From the NCBI GenBank assembly GCA_902782885.1, contig CACZOW010000353.1, positions 1 to 17,414 on the forward strand: a stretch of 17,414 bases of DNA, read 5' to 3'. Shown here piece by piece: positions 6,631 through 12,748 of this stretch. Both the position numbers and the translations under genes were made by a program. Origin of the DNA: an uncultured Ruminococcus sp. (lineage in GTDB: Bacteria > Bacillota > Clostridia > UBA1212 > UBA1255). The number at the start of each line of letters is the position of its first letter. The stretch's first letter is position 1. The notes under the pieces were generated by a model. The model saw only the letters and a program-made list of their open reading frames with translations, was not told the origin of the DNA and did no database searches.

Positions 6631-9051
6631 TCAGTGTATCATCTCACTCACGAACGCCACCGGCTCACTGACAGGCTTTCCGCCGTCAGAGGTGAGCGAG
6701 TTGTCGTGGATGACCACCATCGAAATATAGTCGCCGCCGCCGTCAACGGTGCCCGAGGTGATGCAGTCGCCGCGGGCACTGATTTTGTTGTGGTCAATAT
6801 AGATCCCGTCCGGTCCGTACCCTTTATTTGACAGGAAGATCGCGTTTTCGGCGCCGTCAAAGGTATTGTAAGCGATATTGACGTGCAGGATCTCGTAGAT
6901 CTCCACCGACGTTTTGCCGGTGTTGACGAAGGTGTTGCCGTGGATCTTCAGACCCTCCGCGCGTCCGTCGCCCACAGTAGAGCCGTCGCCCACCAGCACG
7001 CCTTTGCCGGGGCCGGTGAACGTATTGTCCGTAATGAAATCGTTGATGGAGATCTCGCCCATGTCGCGGGTGTAGGTGAGGCCGTACGATTCGGCGTTGC
7101 GGGTGTTGAATTCGCAGCGCACCGCCCAGCAGTTGGAGCCGCTGAAGTGGAGGAGCGGCGCGGTGTTGCCCTCGCCCGACGAGAACGCGCAGTCGAAGGC
7201 CTTCACGTACAGTGCGTCAATACCGCTGCCCTGCCCGCGATGCTCGAAGCCCAGGTCTTTGGCGTTAAAGTTGTACTTCATGCGGATATCGAATATCGGG
7301 CCGTCCAGGCTTTCCGCACCAACGAAGCGGGAAACGTCCGCACCGTCGCCCTTGAACGTGAGGATCTTGGAGTCATCTTTCGTCACTTTTATCGTTTTGG
7401 TGATCAGATACGTACCCGCCGGGAAATACGCGGTACCGCTGCTCTTTTTAGCCGCTTTCACGCACTGCTCTACCGCCGCGGTGTCGTCCGTGACGCCGTC
7501 GCCCACCGCGCCGTAATCTTTCACGTTGTAATATTTCGTGAGCAGCGTGCCCAGCAGGGTGTCGCCGGTCTGGTCCGGAACGGGCCGTTCGGCGCCGCGG
7601 TACGGCTCCGCTTCGCTCCGTGCGGGCAATTCGGGCACTTCGATATCGACGCGCGCGCCATCTTTGGGTATGTCGACGCTGCCGTATCCGGCGGAGTCAA
7701 TAACCGACGCCTTGTCCAGCTTTATTATTTCCAGTTCGGTGGTGCCGCCGCCGGAGATGTTGGCCACCCGGTTGCCCCCCACCGTGGCCGCGACGGCGTT
7801 CATCATGAACAGCGCCTGTCCCCCGGTCAGCACGCAGTAGTTGTGCGTCGCCGAGACGCGGAAGTAGTTGTCGCCCCATACGGTGATGCTGTCGGGGGCC
7901 CAGATGTAGTTGTCGTGGATGAAGATGTTGCCGCCCGGCGCGTTGGACTTGAGCATGCGCACGCCGCCTTTGCCCCCGCCCATGTAATTGTCGCAGATCT
8001 CCACGTTGTACACGCCGAAGCCATCCGGCGCGATCTCCACCGCGGTGGACGCCGCGTCCAGCATGTTGTTGCAGATGGCAAGGCCGTTGACCGCGCGGAC
8101 CTCGATCATGGGTTCGCCGGGGATCAGGTAGAGGTTGCGGGCGATCGTGAGCGCCTCCTGCGCGCCGCTTTCGTCGCGGCTGGAGACCAGCGTGCATTTG
8201 GTGTACCGGTCGCCGAAATGGACGTCGCACATGACGTTGCCCCGGGCGTCGCGGCCGGGATATTTGGTGAATTCGACCTGGTATGCGTCAAAATTGGCGT
8301 GGGAGAACCCGCACTGGCGCACGGTGTTGTACGAGCCGGATACTTCGAGGCAGGGAACGGTGCTTTTCGCCGTGCTTTTCCTGAATGTGACGCCGTACAG
8401 CGAAGCGCCGTGGGCTTCGAGGCTCACGGAGGGTGCCTGGGCGTTGCTGTCTTCGAAGGACAGGAACGAGAAGTGCGTGTCGTCCCGGGCTACGCTGAAC
8501 GCGGGTCTGTCCCCGAGTTTGCTGCTGATCGCGAAGCGCGAGGAGCCGTCGGGGTCGCCGGCGAGGCAGATCCAGCCGGGGCGCGTGTGGTCGAGCAGGA
8601 GCGGGCTGATGATGCGGTACCTGCCGGAGGGGAAATACAGTATGCCGCCGCCTTTTTCCAGCACGGCGTCAACGGCCGCGTGTATCGCGTCCGCGCAGTC
8701 CGATTTGCCGTCGGCGGGCACGCCCAGGGCTGTGGCGTCGTACACGCGGGCGTCCGCGGTCAATTGCGTCATGCCGCTTACGGTCAACAGTTCTTTCATT
8801 GTCCTCTCCTCCGTTCCCGGCGCCGGCGTGACGGCCGGAGCTTCGCTGACAGTGCCGGAGCCGTTGCCCCCGCCCGACGGCAGCGGATCTGCCCTGCCCC
8901 CGCAGCCGGAAAATGTCGGCATCAGCACCGCCAGCACACATGCGAGCACGCACGCCGCCGCGGTCCGCTTTTGAGACCGGTTTTTTTGAAAGCGGGTCTG
9001 TCCCCGTGTCAGTTTTTGAAAGCGGGTCTGTCCCCGTGTCAGTTTTTTCAC
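6631..9051 (-). CDS. Beta-helix lipoprotein with two pectate-lyase-3-type domains
   Basis: An 806-residue protein. The start is a GTG overlapping the hisIE stop (GTGA), with AGGAG eight bases upstream. A lipoprotein signal runs to lipobox FSGC (C50), followed by a Gly/Ser/Pro linker. Two Pectate_lyase_3-like N-terminal repeats are visible: YDATALGVPADGKSD (from 104) through LYFPSGRYRI, and YYNVKDYGAVGDGVTDD (from about 504) through AYFPAGTYLI. Each leads into Gly/Asn-rich beta-helix sequence with many N-x-I and HDN strands. Such proteins bind or cleave polysaccharides at the cell surface; I cannot identify catalytic residues, so lyase activity is not certain. Two odd features: codons 4-23 are a duplicated 10-residue insert, KLTRGQTRFQ twice, encoded by the palindromic repeat, and another repeat core encodes GDRPAF at 180-185. 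Without the insert the signal peptide would read MKKNRSQKRT. Confidence 0.83.
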   Translation of the reverse strand: MKKLTRGQTRFQKLTRGQTRFQKNRSQKRTAAACVLACVLAVLMPTFSGCGGRADPLPSGGGNGSGTVSEAPAVTPAPGTEERTMKELLTVSGMTQLTADARVYDATALGVPADGKSDCADAIHAAVDAVLEKGGGILYFPSGRYRIISPLLLDHTRPGWICLAGDPDGSSRFAISSKLGDRPAFSVARDDTHFSFLSFEDSNAQAPSVSLEAHGASLYGVTFRKSTAKSTVPCLEVSGSYNTVRQCGFSHANFDAYQVEFTKYPGRDARGNVMCDVHFGDRYTKCTLVSSRDESGAQEALTIARNLYLIPGEPMIEVRAVNGLAICNNMLDAASTAVEIAPDGFGVYNVEICDNYMGGGKGGVRMLKSNAPGGNIFIHDNYIWAPDSITVWGDNYFRVSATHNYCVLTGGQALFMMNAVAATVGGNRVANISGGGTTELEIIKLDKASVIDSAGYGSVDIPKDGARVDIEVPELPARSEAEPYRGAERPVPDQTGDTLLGTLLTKYYNVKDYGAVGDGVTDDTAAVEQCVKAAKKSSGTAYFPAGTYLITKTIKVTKDDSKILTFKGDGADVSRFVGAESLDGPIFDIRMKYNFNAKDLGFEHRGQGSGIDALYVKAFDCAFSSGEGNTAPLLHFSGSNCWAVRCEFNTRNAESYGLTYTRDMGEISINDFITDNTFTGPGKGVLVGDGSTVGDGRAEGLKIHGNTFVNTGKTSVEIYEILHVNIAYNTFDGAENAIFLSNKGYGPDGIYIDHNKISARGDCITSGTVDGGGDYISMVVIHDNSLTSDGGKPVSEPVAFVSEMIH
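8502..8515 (-). repeat. Palindromic repeat core inside the beta-helix lipoprotein gene
   Basis: The core CGGGTCTGTCCCCG (plus strand) encodes GDRPAF in the lipoprotein. It shares 15 consecutive bases on the coding strand with the copy inside hisC (GGGGACAGACCCGCG). It uses the arginine codon AGA, which looks uncommon in these GC-rich genes. Confidence 0.65.
8983..9042 (-). repeat. Direct pair of palindromic repeats at the hisIE-lipoprotein junction
   Basis: Two nearly identical 30-base units, each with core GCGGGTCTGTCCCCGTGT on the plus strand. They lie immediately after the first three codons of the lipoprotein and are translated as two KLTRGQTRFQ units. The 30-base period keeps the frame. 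Confidence 0.9.
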
Positions 9052-9695
9052 GTCATCTTCTCCTGTTTCACCTTGCGGTCGATCACGTGGCGGCGGCCCA
9101 GTTCCGCGCGCACGTCGTCGAGCGAGATCCCCGCCTCCACCATCAGCACCATCACGTGGTACATCAGGTCGGCGATTTCGTAGACGGTCTCGGGATTGTC
9201 CTGCGCCTTGCCCGCGATGATCACCTCGGTGCTCTCCTCGCCGATCTTTTTGAGGATCTTGTCCAGACCCTTTTCGAAAAGGTACGAGGTGTAGGAGCCC
9301 TCTTTGGGCGCCCGCTTGCGGCTCTCCAGCATCTCCATCAGGCCGTCAACGGAGAACTCGCCCCGGGTCTCGCTCTCGTACAGGGGGTAATCGAAGCAGG
9401 ACGTTGTCCCCAGATGGCACGCGGGGCCGTCGGGCACCACCGTCACCAGCAGCGAATCCCGGTCGCAATCGGCGGCGATCGATACCACGTGCTGGTAATT
9501 GCCGCTGGTCTCGCCCTTGACCCAGAGCTTGCCCCGCGACCGGCTCCAGAAGCAGGTGAGCTCTTTTTCCATGGTCAATTCCAGACTCTCCCGGTTCATA
9601 TATGCCAGCATCAGCACCCGCCGCGTGGCGTAGTCGACAACGATCGCCGGTATCAGCCCGCGCTCGTCAAATTTGAGTTCATCGATCTTGATCAT
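9048..9695 (-). CDS. hisIE: HisIE, phosphoribosyl-AMP cyclohydrolase / phosphoribosyl-ATP pyrophosphatase
   Basis: A 215-residue bifunctional enzyme for steps 2 and 3 of histidine synthesis: PR-ATP to PR-AMP by the HisE domain, then ring opening to ProFAR by the HisI domain. HisI spans about 1-105 with DCDRDSL (76-82) and the zinc cysteines C77, C93 and C100 (the last in GTTSC). HisE follows from about 118 with LEKGLDKI-type sequence and the MazG-like metal motif GEESTEVIIAGK (152-163) plus EIADLMYHVMVL. The start at 9695 has GGAGG eight bases upstream. An upstream ATG at 9746 lies in the palindromic repeat and would add 17 repeat-encoded residues (MNTGTDPAS...); it is rejected. The stop overlaps the next gene's GTG. 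Confidence 0.96.
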   Translation of the reverse strand: MIKIDELKFDERGLIPAIVVDYATRRVLMLAYMNRESLELTMEKELTCFWSRSRGKLWVKGETSGNYQHVVSIAADCDRDSLLVTVVPDGPACHLGTTSCFDYPLYESETRGEFSVDGLMEMLESRKRAPKEGSYTSYLFEKGLDKILKKIGEESTEVIIAGKAQDNPETVYEIADLMYHVMVLMVEAGISLDDVRAELGRRHVIDRKVKQEKMT

Positions 9696-9715
9696 ATGAC
9701 TGTCCTCCACTGTAA

Positions 9716-9770
9716 AAACTGACGCGGGGTCTGTCCCCGTGTTCAAAACGGGGTCTGTCCCCGTGTTTAA
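9716..9770 (-). repeat. Direct pair of palindromic repeats at the hisF-hisIE junction
   Basis: Two cores reading CGGGGTCTGTCCCCGTGTT on the plus strand, 24 bases apart, fill the space between the hisF stop and the hisIE ribosome binding site. The hisF stop codon (9769-9767) is formed by the TTTAA end of the outer copy. Confidence 0.92.
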
Positions 9771-10525
9771 AGGCGCGCGGGGATGCCCGCCGCCGCCATT
9801 GCCTGCTTAAGCTCGCGGATAGCGATCTCGCCGAAATGGAACACCGATGCCGCCAGGCCCGCGTCCACGCCCGGAAGGGTGCGGAACAGCGAGATGAAAT
9901 CGGAAATTGACCCCGCGCCGCCCGAAGCGATCACCGGGACTTTTACATAATACGTCACGTGCGCCAGCAGGTCGAGGTCAAAGCCCTGCTTAACACCGTC
10001 GGTGTCAATGGAATTGACCACCACCTCGCCCGCGCCGTTCTCCACCGCGCGCCGGATCCAGCCGATCGCCTCCATGCCCGTATCCTCGCGGCCGCCTTTG
10101 GCAAACACGCGGAACTCGCCGTCCACGCGCGCCACGTCCGCGGACAACACCACGCACTGGCTGCCGTACTTCGTTGCCGCCGCGCCGATCAGCGAGGGGT
10201 CGCGGATCGCCCCCGAATTCACGCTGACCTTGTCCGCGCCGCACTTCAGCACCCGGCCGAAATCCTCCACCGTATTGATGCCGCCGCCCACGGTGAGCGG
10301 AATGAATACGCGCTCCGCCGTCTCGCGCAGCACGTCCGTGAACAGTTTCCGCCCTTCCGCCGAGGCGGTGATGTCGTAAAACACCAGTTCGTCCGCGCCC
10401 GCCGCGCTGTAGTACTCCGCCAGTTCCACCGGGGAGGCAACGTCCGCCACGCCCTTGAAATTCACGCCCTTGACCACGCGCCCGTTCCGTACGTCAAGGC
10501 AGGGAATGATGCGTTTGGTGATCAT
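9767..10525 (-). CDS. hisF: HisF, imidazole glycerol phosphate synthase cyclase subunit
   Basis: A 252-residue (beta-alpha)8 barrel of normal length. It takes ammonia delivered by HisH and converts PRFAR to imidazole glycerol phosphate plus AICAR. Catalytic aspartates D11 (IIPCLDV) and D130 (VLSADV) are in place, as are the phosphate-binding blocks VGGGI (79-83), NTD-like NSIDTDG (171-177) and ASGGAG (200-205). The start ATG overlaps the hisA stop as ATGA, with AAGGAGG seven bases upstream encoded within the hisA tail. Its own stop codon is supplied by the palindromic repeat that follows, so the native C-terminus may have been shifted slightly. Confidence 0.97.
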   Translation of the reverse strand: MITKRIIPCLDVRNGRVVKGVNFKGVADVASPVELAEYYSAAGADELVFYDITASAEGRKLFTDVLRETAERVFIPLTVGGGINTVEDFGRVLKCGADKVSVNSGAIRDPSLIGAAATKYGSQCVVLSADVARVDGEFRVFAKGGREDTGMEAIGWIRRAVENGAGEVVVNSIDTDGVKQGFDLDLLAHVTYYVKVPVIASGGAGSISDFISLFRTLPGVDAGLAASVFHFGEIAIRELKQAMAAAGIPARL

Positions 10526-11343
10526 CTGGCCGCCTCCTTTTTGAACACGGGGACAGACCCCGCGTCAGTTTTTTTGAACACGGGGACAGACCCCGCGTCA
10601 GTTTTTTGGGGTGGCCCCGCGGCGATCCGGATGGCTTCGCGGAGGTCAATGGCGCCGGTATAATATGCCTTGCCGATGATGGCGCCGTACAGGCCCGCGG
10701 CGGTCAATTCGCGCACGTCCTCAATGGCGGACACGCCGCCGGACGCGATCAGCCGGATGCCGTAATCCGCCACGGCCGGCAGCGTCAACAGCTCGCGGTA
10801 CAGCGCCGTATTGGCGCCGCGCATCGCGCCGTCGCGGGAGATATCCGTGCAGATAGCCGTGTTGACGCCCGCCTCCCCCAATTGGCGGAAAAACTCCGCC
10901 GCGGTGAGGCCGGTGCGTTCGGTCCAGCCGTTGACCGCCACGTACCCGTCGCGCAGGTCAACGCCCGCCGCGATCCGCTCCCCGTACTCCGCCGTGAGCG
11001 CCCGCAGCAGCTCCGGCTCCTGTGCGGCGGCCGTGCCGAGTATCACGCGGTCGATACCGCTGTCAATATACCTCGCCGCCGCCTCCCGCGTCCGGATGCC
11101 GCCGCCCACTTCCGTGAACAGGCCGCTTTCGCGCCGGATGCGCAGGATCAGGTCCAGGTTGGGCGTCGTGCCGTTCCGGGCGCCATCCAGGTCAACGACG
11201 TGCACGCAGGTCGCTCCCGCCTCCGCGAAAGCCGCCGCCACCGCCGCCGGGTCCTCGCTGTACACCGTCATCCGGGCGTAGTCGCCTTTGTACAGGCGCA
11301 CCGCCTTGCCGCCGTAGATATCGATCGCCGGGAAGATCAGCAT
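10522..11343 (-). CDS. hisA: HisA, ProFAR isomerase, with repeat-encoded C-terminal tail
   Basis: A 273-residue enzyme isomerising ProFAR to PRFAR, a (beta-alpha)8 barrel related to HisF. Catalytic D8 (PAIDIYGG) and D129 (AGVDLRDG) are present, with VGGGIR (79-84), TDISRDG (166-172) and ASGGVS (200-205). The family is usually about 240 residues. The normal end is near EAIRIA (about 241), and the last 30 or so residues contain KTDAGSVPVFK twice, encoded by a pair of palindromic repeats. The final codons (KKEAAR and stop) carry the AAGGAGG site and ATGA overlap for hisF, so coupling is preserved despite the insertion. The start overlaps the end of hisH, with GGAGGT eight bases upstream. Confidence 0.96.
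   Translation of the reverse strand: MLIFPAIDIYGGKAVRLYKGDYARMTVYSEDPAAVAAAFAEAGATCVHVVDLDGARNGTTPNLDLILRIRRESGLFTEVGGGIRTREAAARYIDSGIDRVILGTAAAQEPELLRALTAEYGERIAAGVDLRDGYVAVNGWTERTGLTAAEFFRQLGEAGVNTAICTDISRDGAMRGANTALYRELLTLPAVADYGIRLIASGGVSAIEDVRELTAAGLYGAIIGKAYYTGAIDLREAIRIAAGPPQKTDAGSVPVFKKTDAGSVPVFKKEAAR
10538..10607 (-). repeat. Direct pair of palindromic repeats inside the 3' end of hisA
   Basis: Two units with core ACACGGGGACAGACCCCGCG on the plus strand, 33 bases apart. They are in the opposite orientation to most other copies in the window. They are translated as two KTDAGSVPVFK units at the HisA C-terminus. Confidence 0.92.
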
Positions 11344-12050
11344 TGGCCGCCACCTCCGTTAAGCGCGGGCGCAGGCCCGCTTTTAAGCACCCGATTTTTG
11401 AACACGGGGTCTGTCCCCGTGTTCAAATTCTCCGCAGTCAGGCCGCAGAACGCGCGCAGGATGCGGAGCCCGACGTTGCCGCTTTTTTCGGGGTGGAACT
11501 GGCAGCCGAAGACGTTGCCCCGCTCCACCGCCGCCGTCACGGTCACGCTGTACTCCGCCGCGGCCGTGACCGACTCGCCGCAATCCACGGCGCAGTAGGA
11601 ATGCACGAAATAAACGCAGTCGCCGTCGTTGACCTCGCGGAACAGCGGCGAGGGCCGGGTCAATGTGAGCGGATTCCACCCGATATGGGGTATTTTCAGG
11701 GTCTTGTCCCAGCCGGGCAGGCTTTCGATGGGGACAACGCGCCCCGGTATCAGCGAGAGCCCCTCGTGCCGCCCGAATTCTTCGCTTTCGTCAAACAGCA
11801 GCTGCATGCCGAGGCAAATGCCCAGGAAGGGCTTGCCTTCCGCCGCGATCTGTTTTAACACGGGGGACAGACCCCGTTCACGCAAAAGGTCCGCCGCCTC
11901 GCCGAACGCACCCACGCCGGGCAGGATGATGCGGTCCGCCGCCCGCAGTATGTCCGGGTCGCCGGTGACCACCGCCGCCTCGCCGATAAAAGAAAGGGAG
12001 CTGACCAGAGAAAACAGGTTGCCCGCGCCGTAGTCAACGATCGCCGTCAT
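11337..12050 (-). CDS. hisH: HisH, imidazole glycerol phosphate synthase glutaminase subunit, with extended tail
   Basis: A class I glutamine amidotransferase that hydrolyses glutamine and channels ammonia to HisF. The triad is visible: C79 in GICLGMQ, H186 and E188 in FHPEKS. It is 237 residues long, against about 200 for the family. The normal end is near ILRAFCGL (197-204), and the remaining 33 residues include repeat-encoded NLNTGTDPVFK, ending in GGGGQC whose codons carry the hisA ribosome binding site. A further repeat copy lies within the gene and encodes RGLSPVLK (59-66), a stretch that still fits the family. The ATG at 12050 has GAGGGG eight bases upstream; a GTG at 12059 would add three residues. 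The stop overlaps the hisA start. Confidence 0.95.
   Translation of the reverse strand: MTAIVDYGAGNLFSLVSSLSFIGEAAVVTGDPDILRAADRIILPGVGAFGEAADLLRERGLSPVLKQIAAEGKPFLGICLGMQLLFDESEEFGRHEGLSLIPGRVVPIESLPGWDKTLKIPHIGWNPLTLTRPSPLFREVNDGDCVYFVHSYCAVDCGESVTAAAEYSVTVTAAVERGNVFGCQFHPEKSGNVGLRILRAFCGLTAENLNTGTDPVFKNRVLKSGPAPALNGGGGQC
11362..11384 (-). repeat. GC-variant of the palindromic repeat, hisH 3' end
   Basis: GCGGGC and GCCCGC arms flank GCAG, bordered by AAGC and TTTTAA. The layout matches the other copies in inverse orientation (CGGG, xCAGx, CCCG) but with different stem bases. It lies just ahead of the complete copy at 11395-11427. Confidence 0.6.
11395..11427 (-). repeat. Most complete palindromic repeat, hisH 3' end
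   Basis: Perfect 12-base arms TTGAACACGGGG (11398-11409) and CCCCGTGTTCAA (11415-11426) surround the asymmetric centre TCTGT. It is the best single example of the family in the window and is translated as part of the HisH tail. Confidence 0.95.
11853..11880 (-). repeat. Palindromic repeat inside the hisH coding sequence
   Basis: TTTTAACACGGGGGACAGA followed by CCCCGTTCA. Against the junction copies it has one extra base in the stem and one fewer in the T run, so the reading frame beyond it is unchanged. It encodes RGLSPVLK in HisH. Confidence 0.8.
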
Positions 12051-12062
12051 TGCCCTCACCCC

Positions 12063-12659
12063 TCACAGCACGCCCTTGGTGGACGGGATCTCCCCCGCCA
12101 GCCGGGGATCGAGTTCCGCCGCGGTGCGAATTGACCGCGCGGCGGATTTGAAAATGCCTTCGATGATGTGGTGGGTGTTGGCGCCGCTGATCTCGCGGAT
12201 GTGCAGGCTGCAGCCGGCATTGCGCACGAACCCCAGCCAGAATTCCTCCACCAGTTCCGTGTCGAAGCTCCCGACTTTCTGCGCCGGAAGCCGCACGTCG
12301 TAGGTCAGGTGCGCACGGCCCGAGAAGTCCGCGGCGGTCAATATCAGCGCCTCGTCCATGGGCAATATGCAGCTGCCATATCGCCGTATCCCGCGCTTCT
12401 CGCCCAGCGCCGCCGCAAAGGCCTGCCCCAGCGCGATCCCCACGTCCTCCACACTGTGGTGGTCGTCAACGTCGGTGTCGCCCTTGCACCGCACTTCCAG
12501 CCCGAACCGTCCGTGGGCCGCGAACAGCGTCAGCATGTGGTTCAGAAATCCCACGCCGCTGTCAACGCACACCCTGCCTCCGTCCAGTCCCAGCCGGATC
12601 TGCACCTGCGTCTCCGCCGTATTTCTCTCTATCTCCGCGATCCGTCCGCATCCGTCCAT
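12063..12659 (-). CDS. hisB: HisB, imidazoleglycerol-phosphate dehydratase
   Basis: A 198-residue monofunctional dehydratase converting imidazole glycerol phosphate to imidazole acetol phosphate. The metal-binding motifs DDHHSVED (65-72) and NTHHIIE (161-167) are both intact, with FLNHML at 38-43 (the family more often has a D before the H) and the typical C-terminal IPSTKG. The start at 12659 fits the family N-terminus (RIAEIERNTAET) and has GGGAG upstream. An ATG at 12752 in the same frame would add 31 residues read from the palindromic repeats (KQGDRPVFK twice) and is rejected. No phosphatase domain is fused, so histidinol-phosphate phosphatase must be encoded elsewhere. Confidence 0.96.
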   Translation of the reverse strand: MDGCGRIAEIERNTAETQVQIRLGLDGGRVCVDSGVGFLNHMLTLFAAHGRFGLEVRCKGDTDVDDHHSVEDVGIALGQAFAAALGEKRGIRRYGSCILPMDEALILTAADFSGRAHLTYDVRLPAQKVGSFDTELVEEFWLGFVRNAGCSLHIREISGANTHHIIEGIFKSAARSIRTAAELDPRLAGEIPSTKGVL

Positions 12660-12690
12660 GGTCTCGTTCTCCCTTGTCCCGGGGCCCCGT

Positions 12691-12748
12691 TTTTTGAACA
12701 CGGGTCTGTCCCCTTGTTTAAAAACAGGTCTGTCCCCCTGTTTAAAAA
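12691..12748 (-). repeat. Direct pair of palindromic repeats between hisC and hisB
   Basis: Two cores 24 bases apart: GGGTCTGTCCCC at 12702-12713 and AGGTCTGTCCCCCT at 12726-12739. The second has a changed but still paired stem, AAACAGG (12722-12728) with CCTGTTT (12737-12743). The pair begins directly after the hisC stop. Read leftward the second copy is followed by a short T run and could act as a weak attenuator. Confidence 0.88.

Noticed and set aside
6883..9183. 766-codon reading frame on the plus strand opposite the lipoprotein
   Set aside because: It is antisense shadow with no ribosome binding site or recognisable motif; the minus-strand gene has a lipobox and two domain signatures.
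9696..9746. Longer HisIE beginning at 9746
   Set aside because: That ATG lies in the repeat, while 9695 has GGAGG at proper distance and matches the family start.
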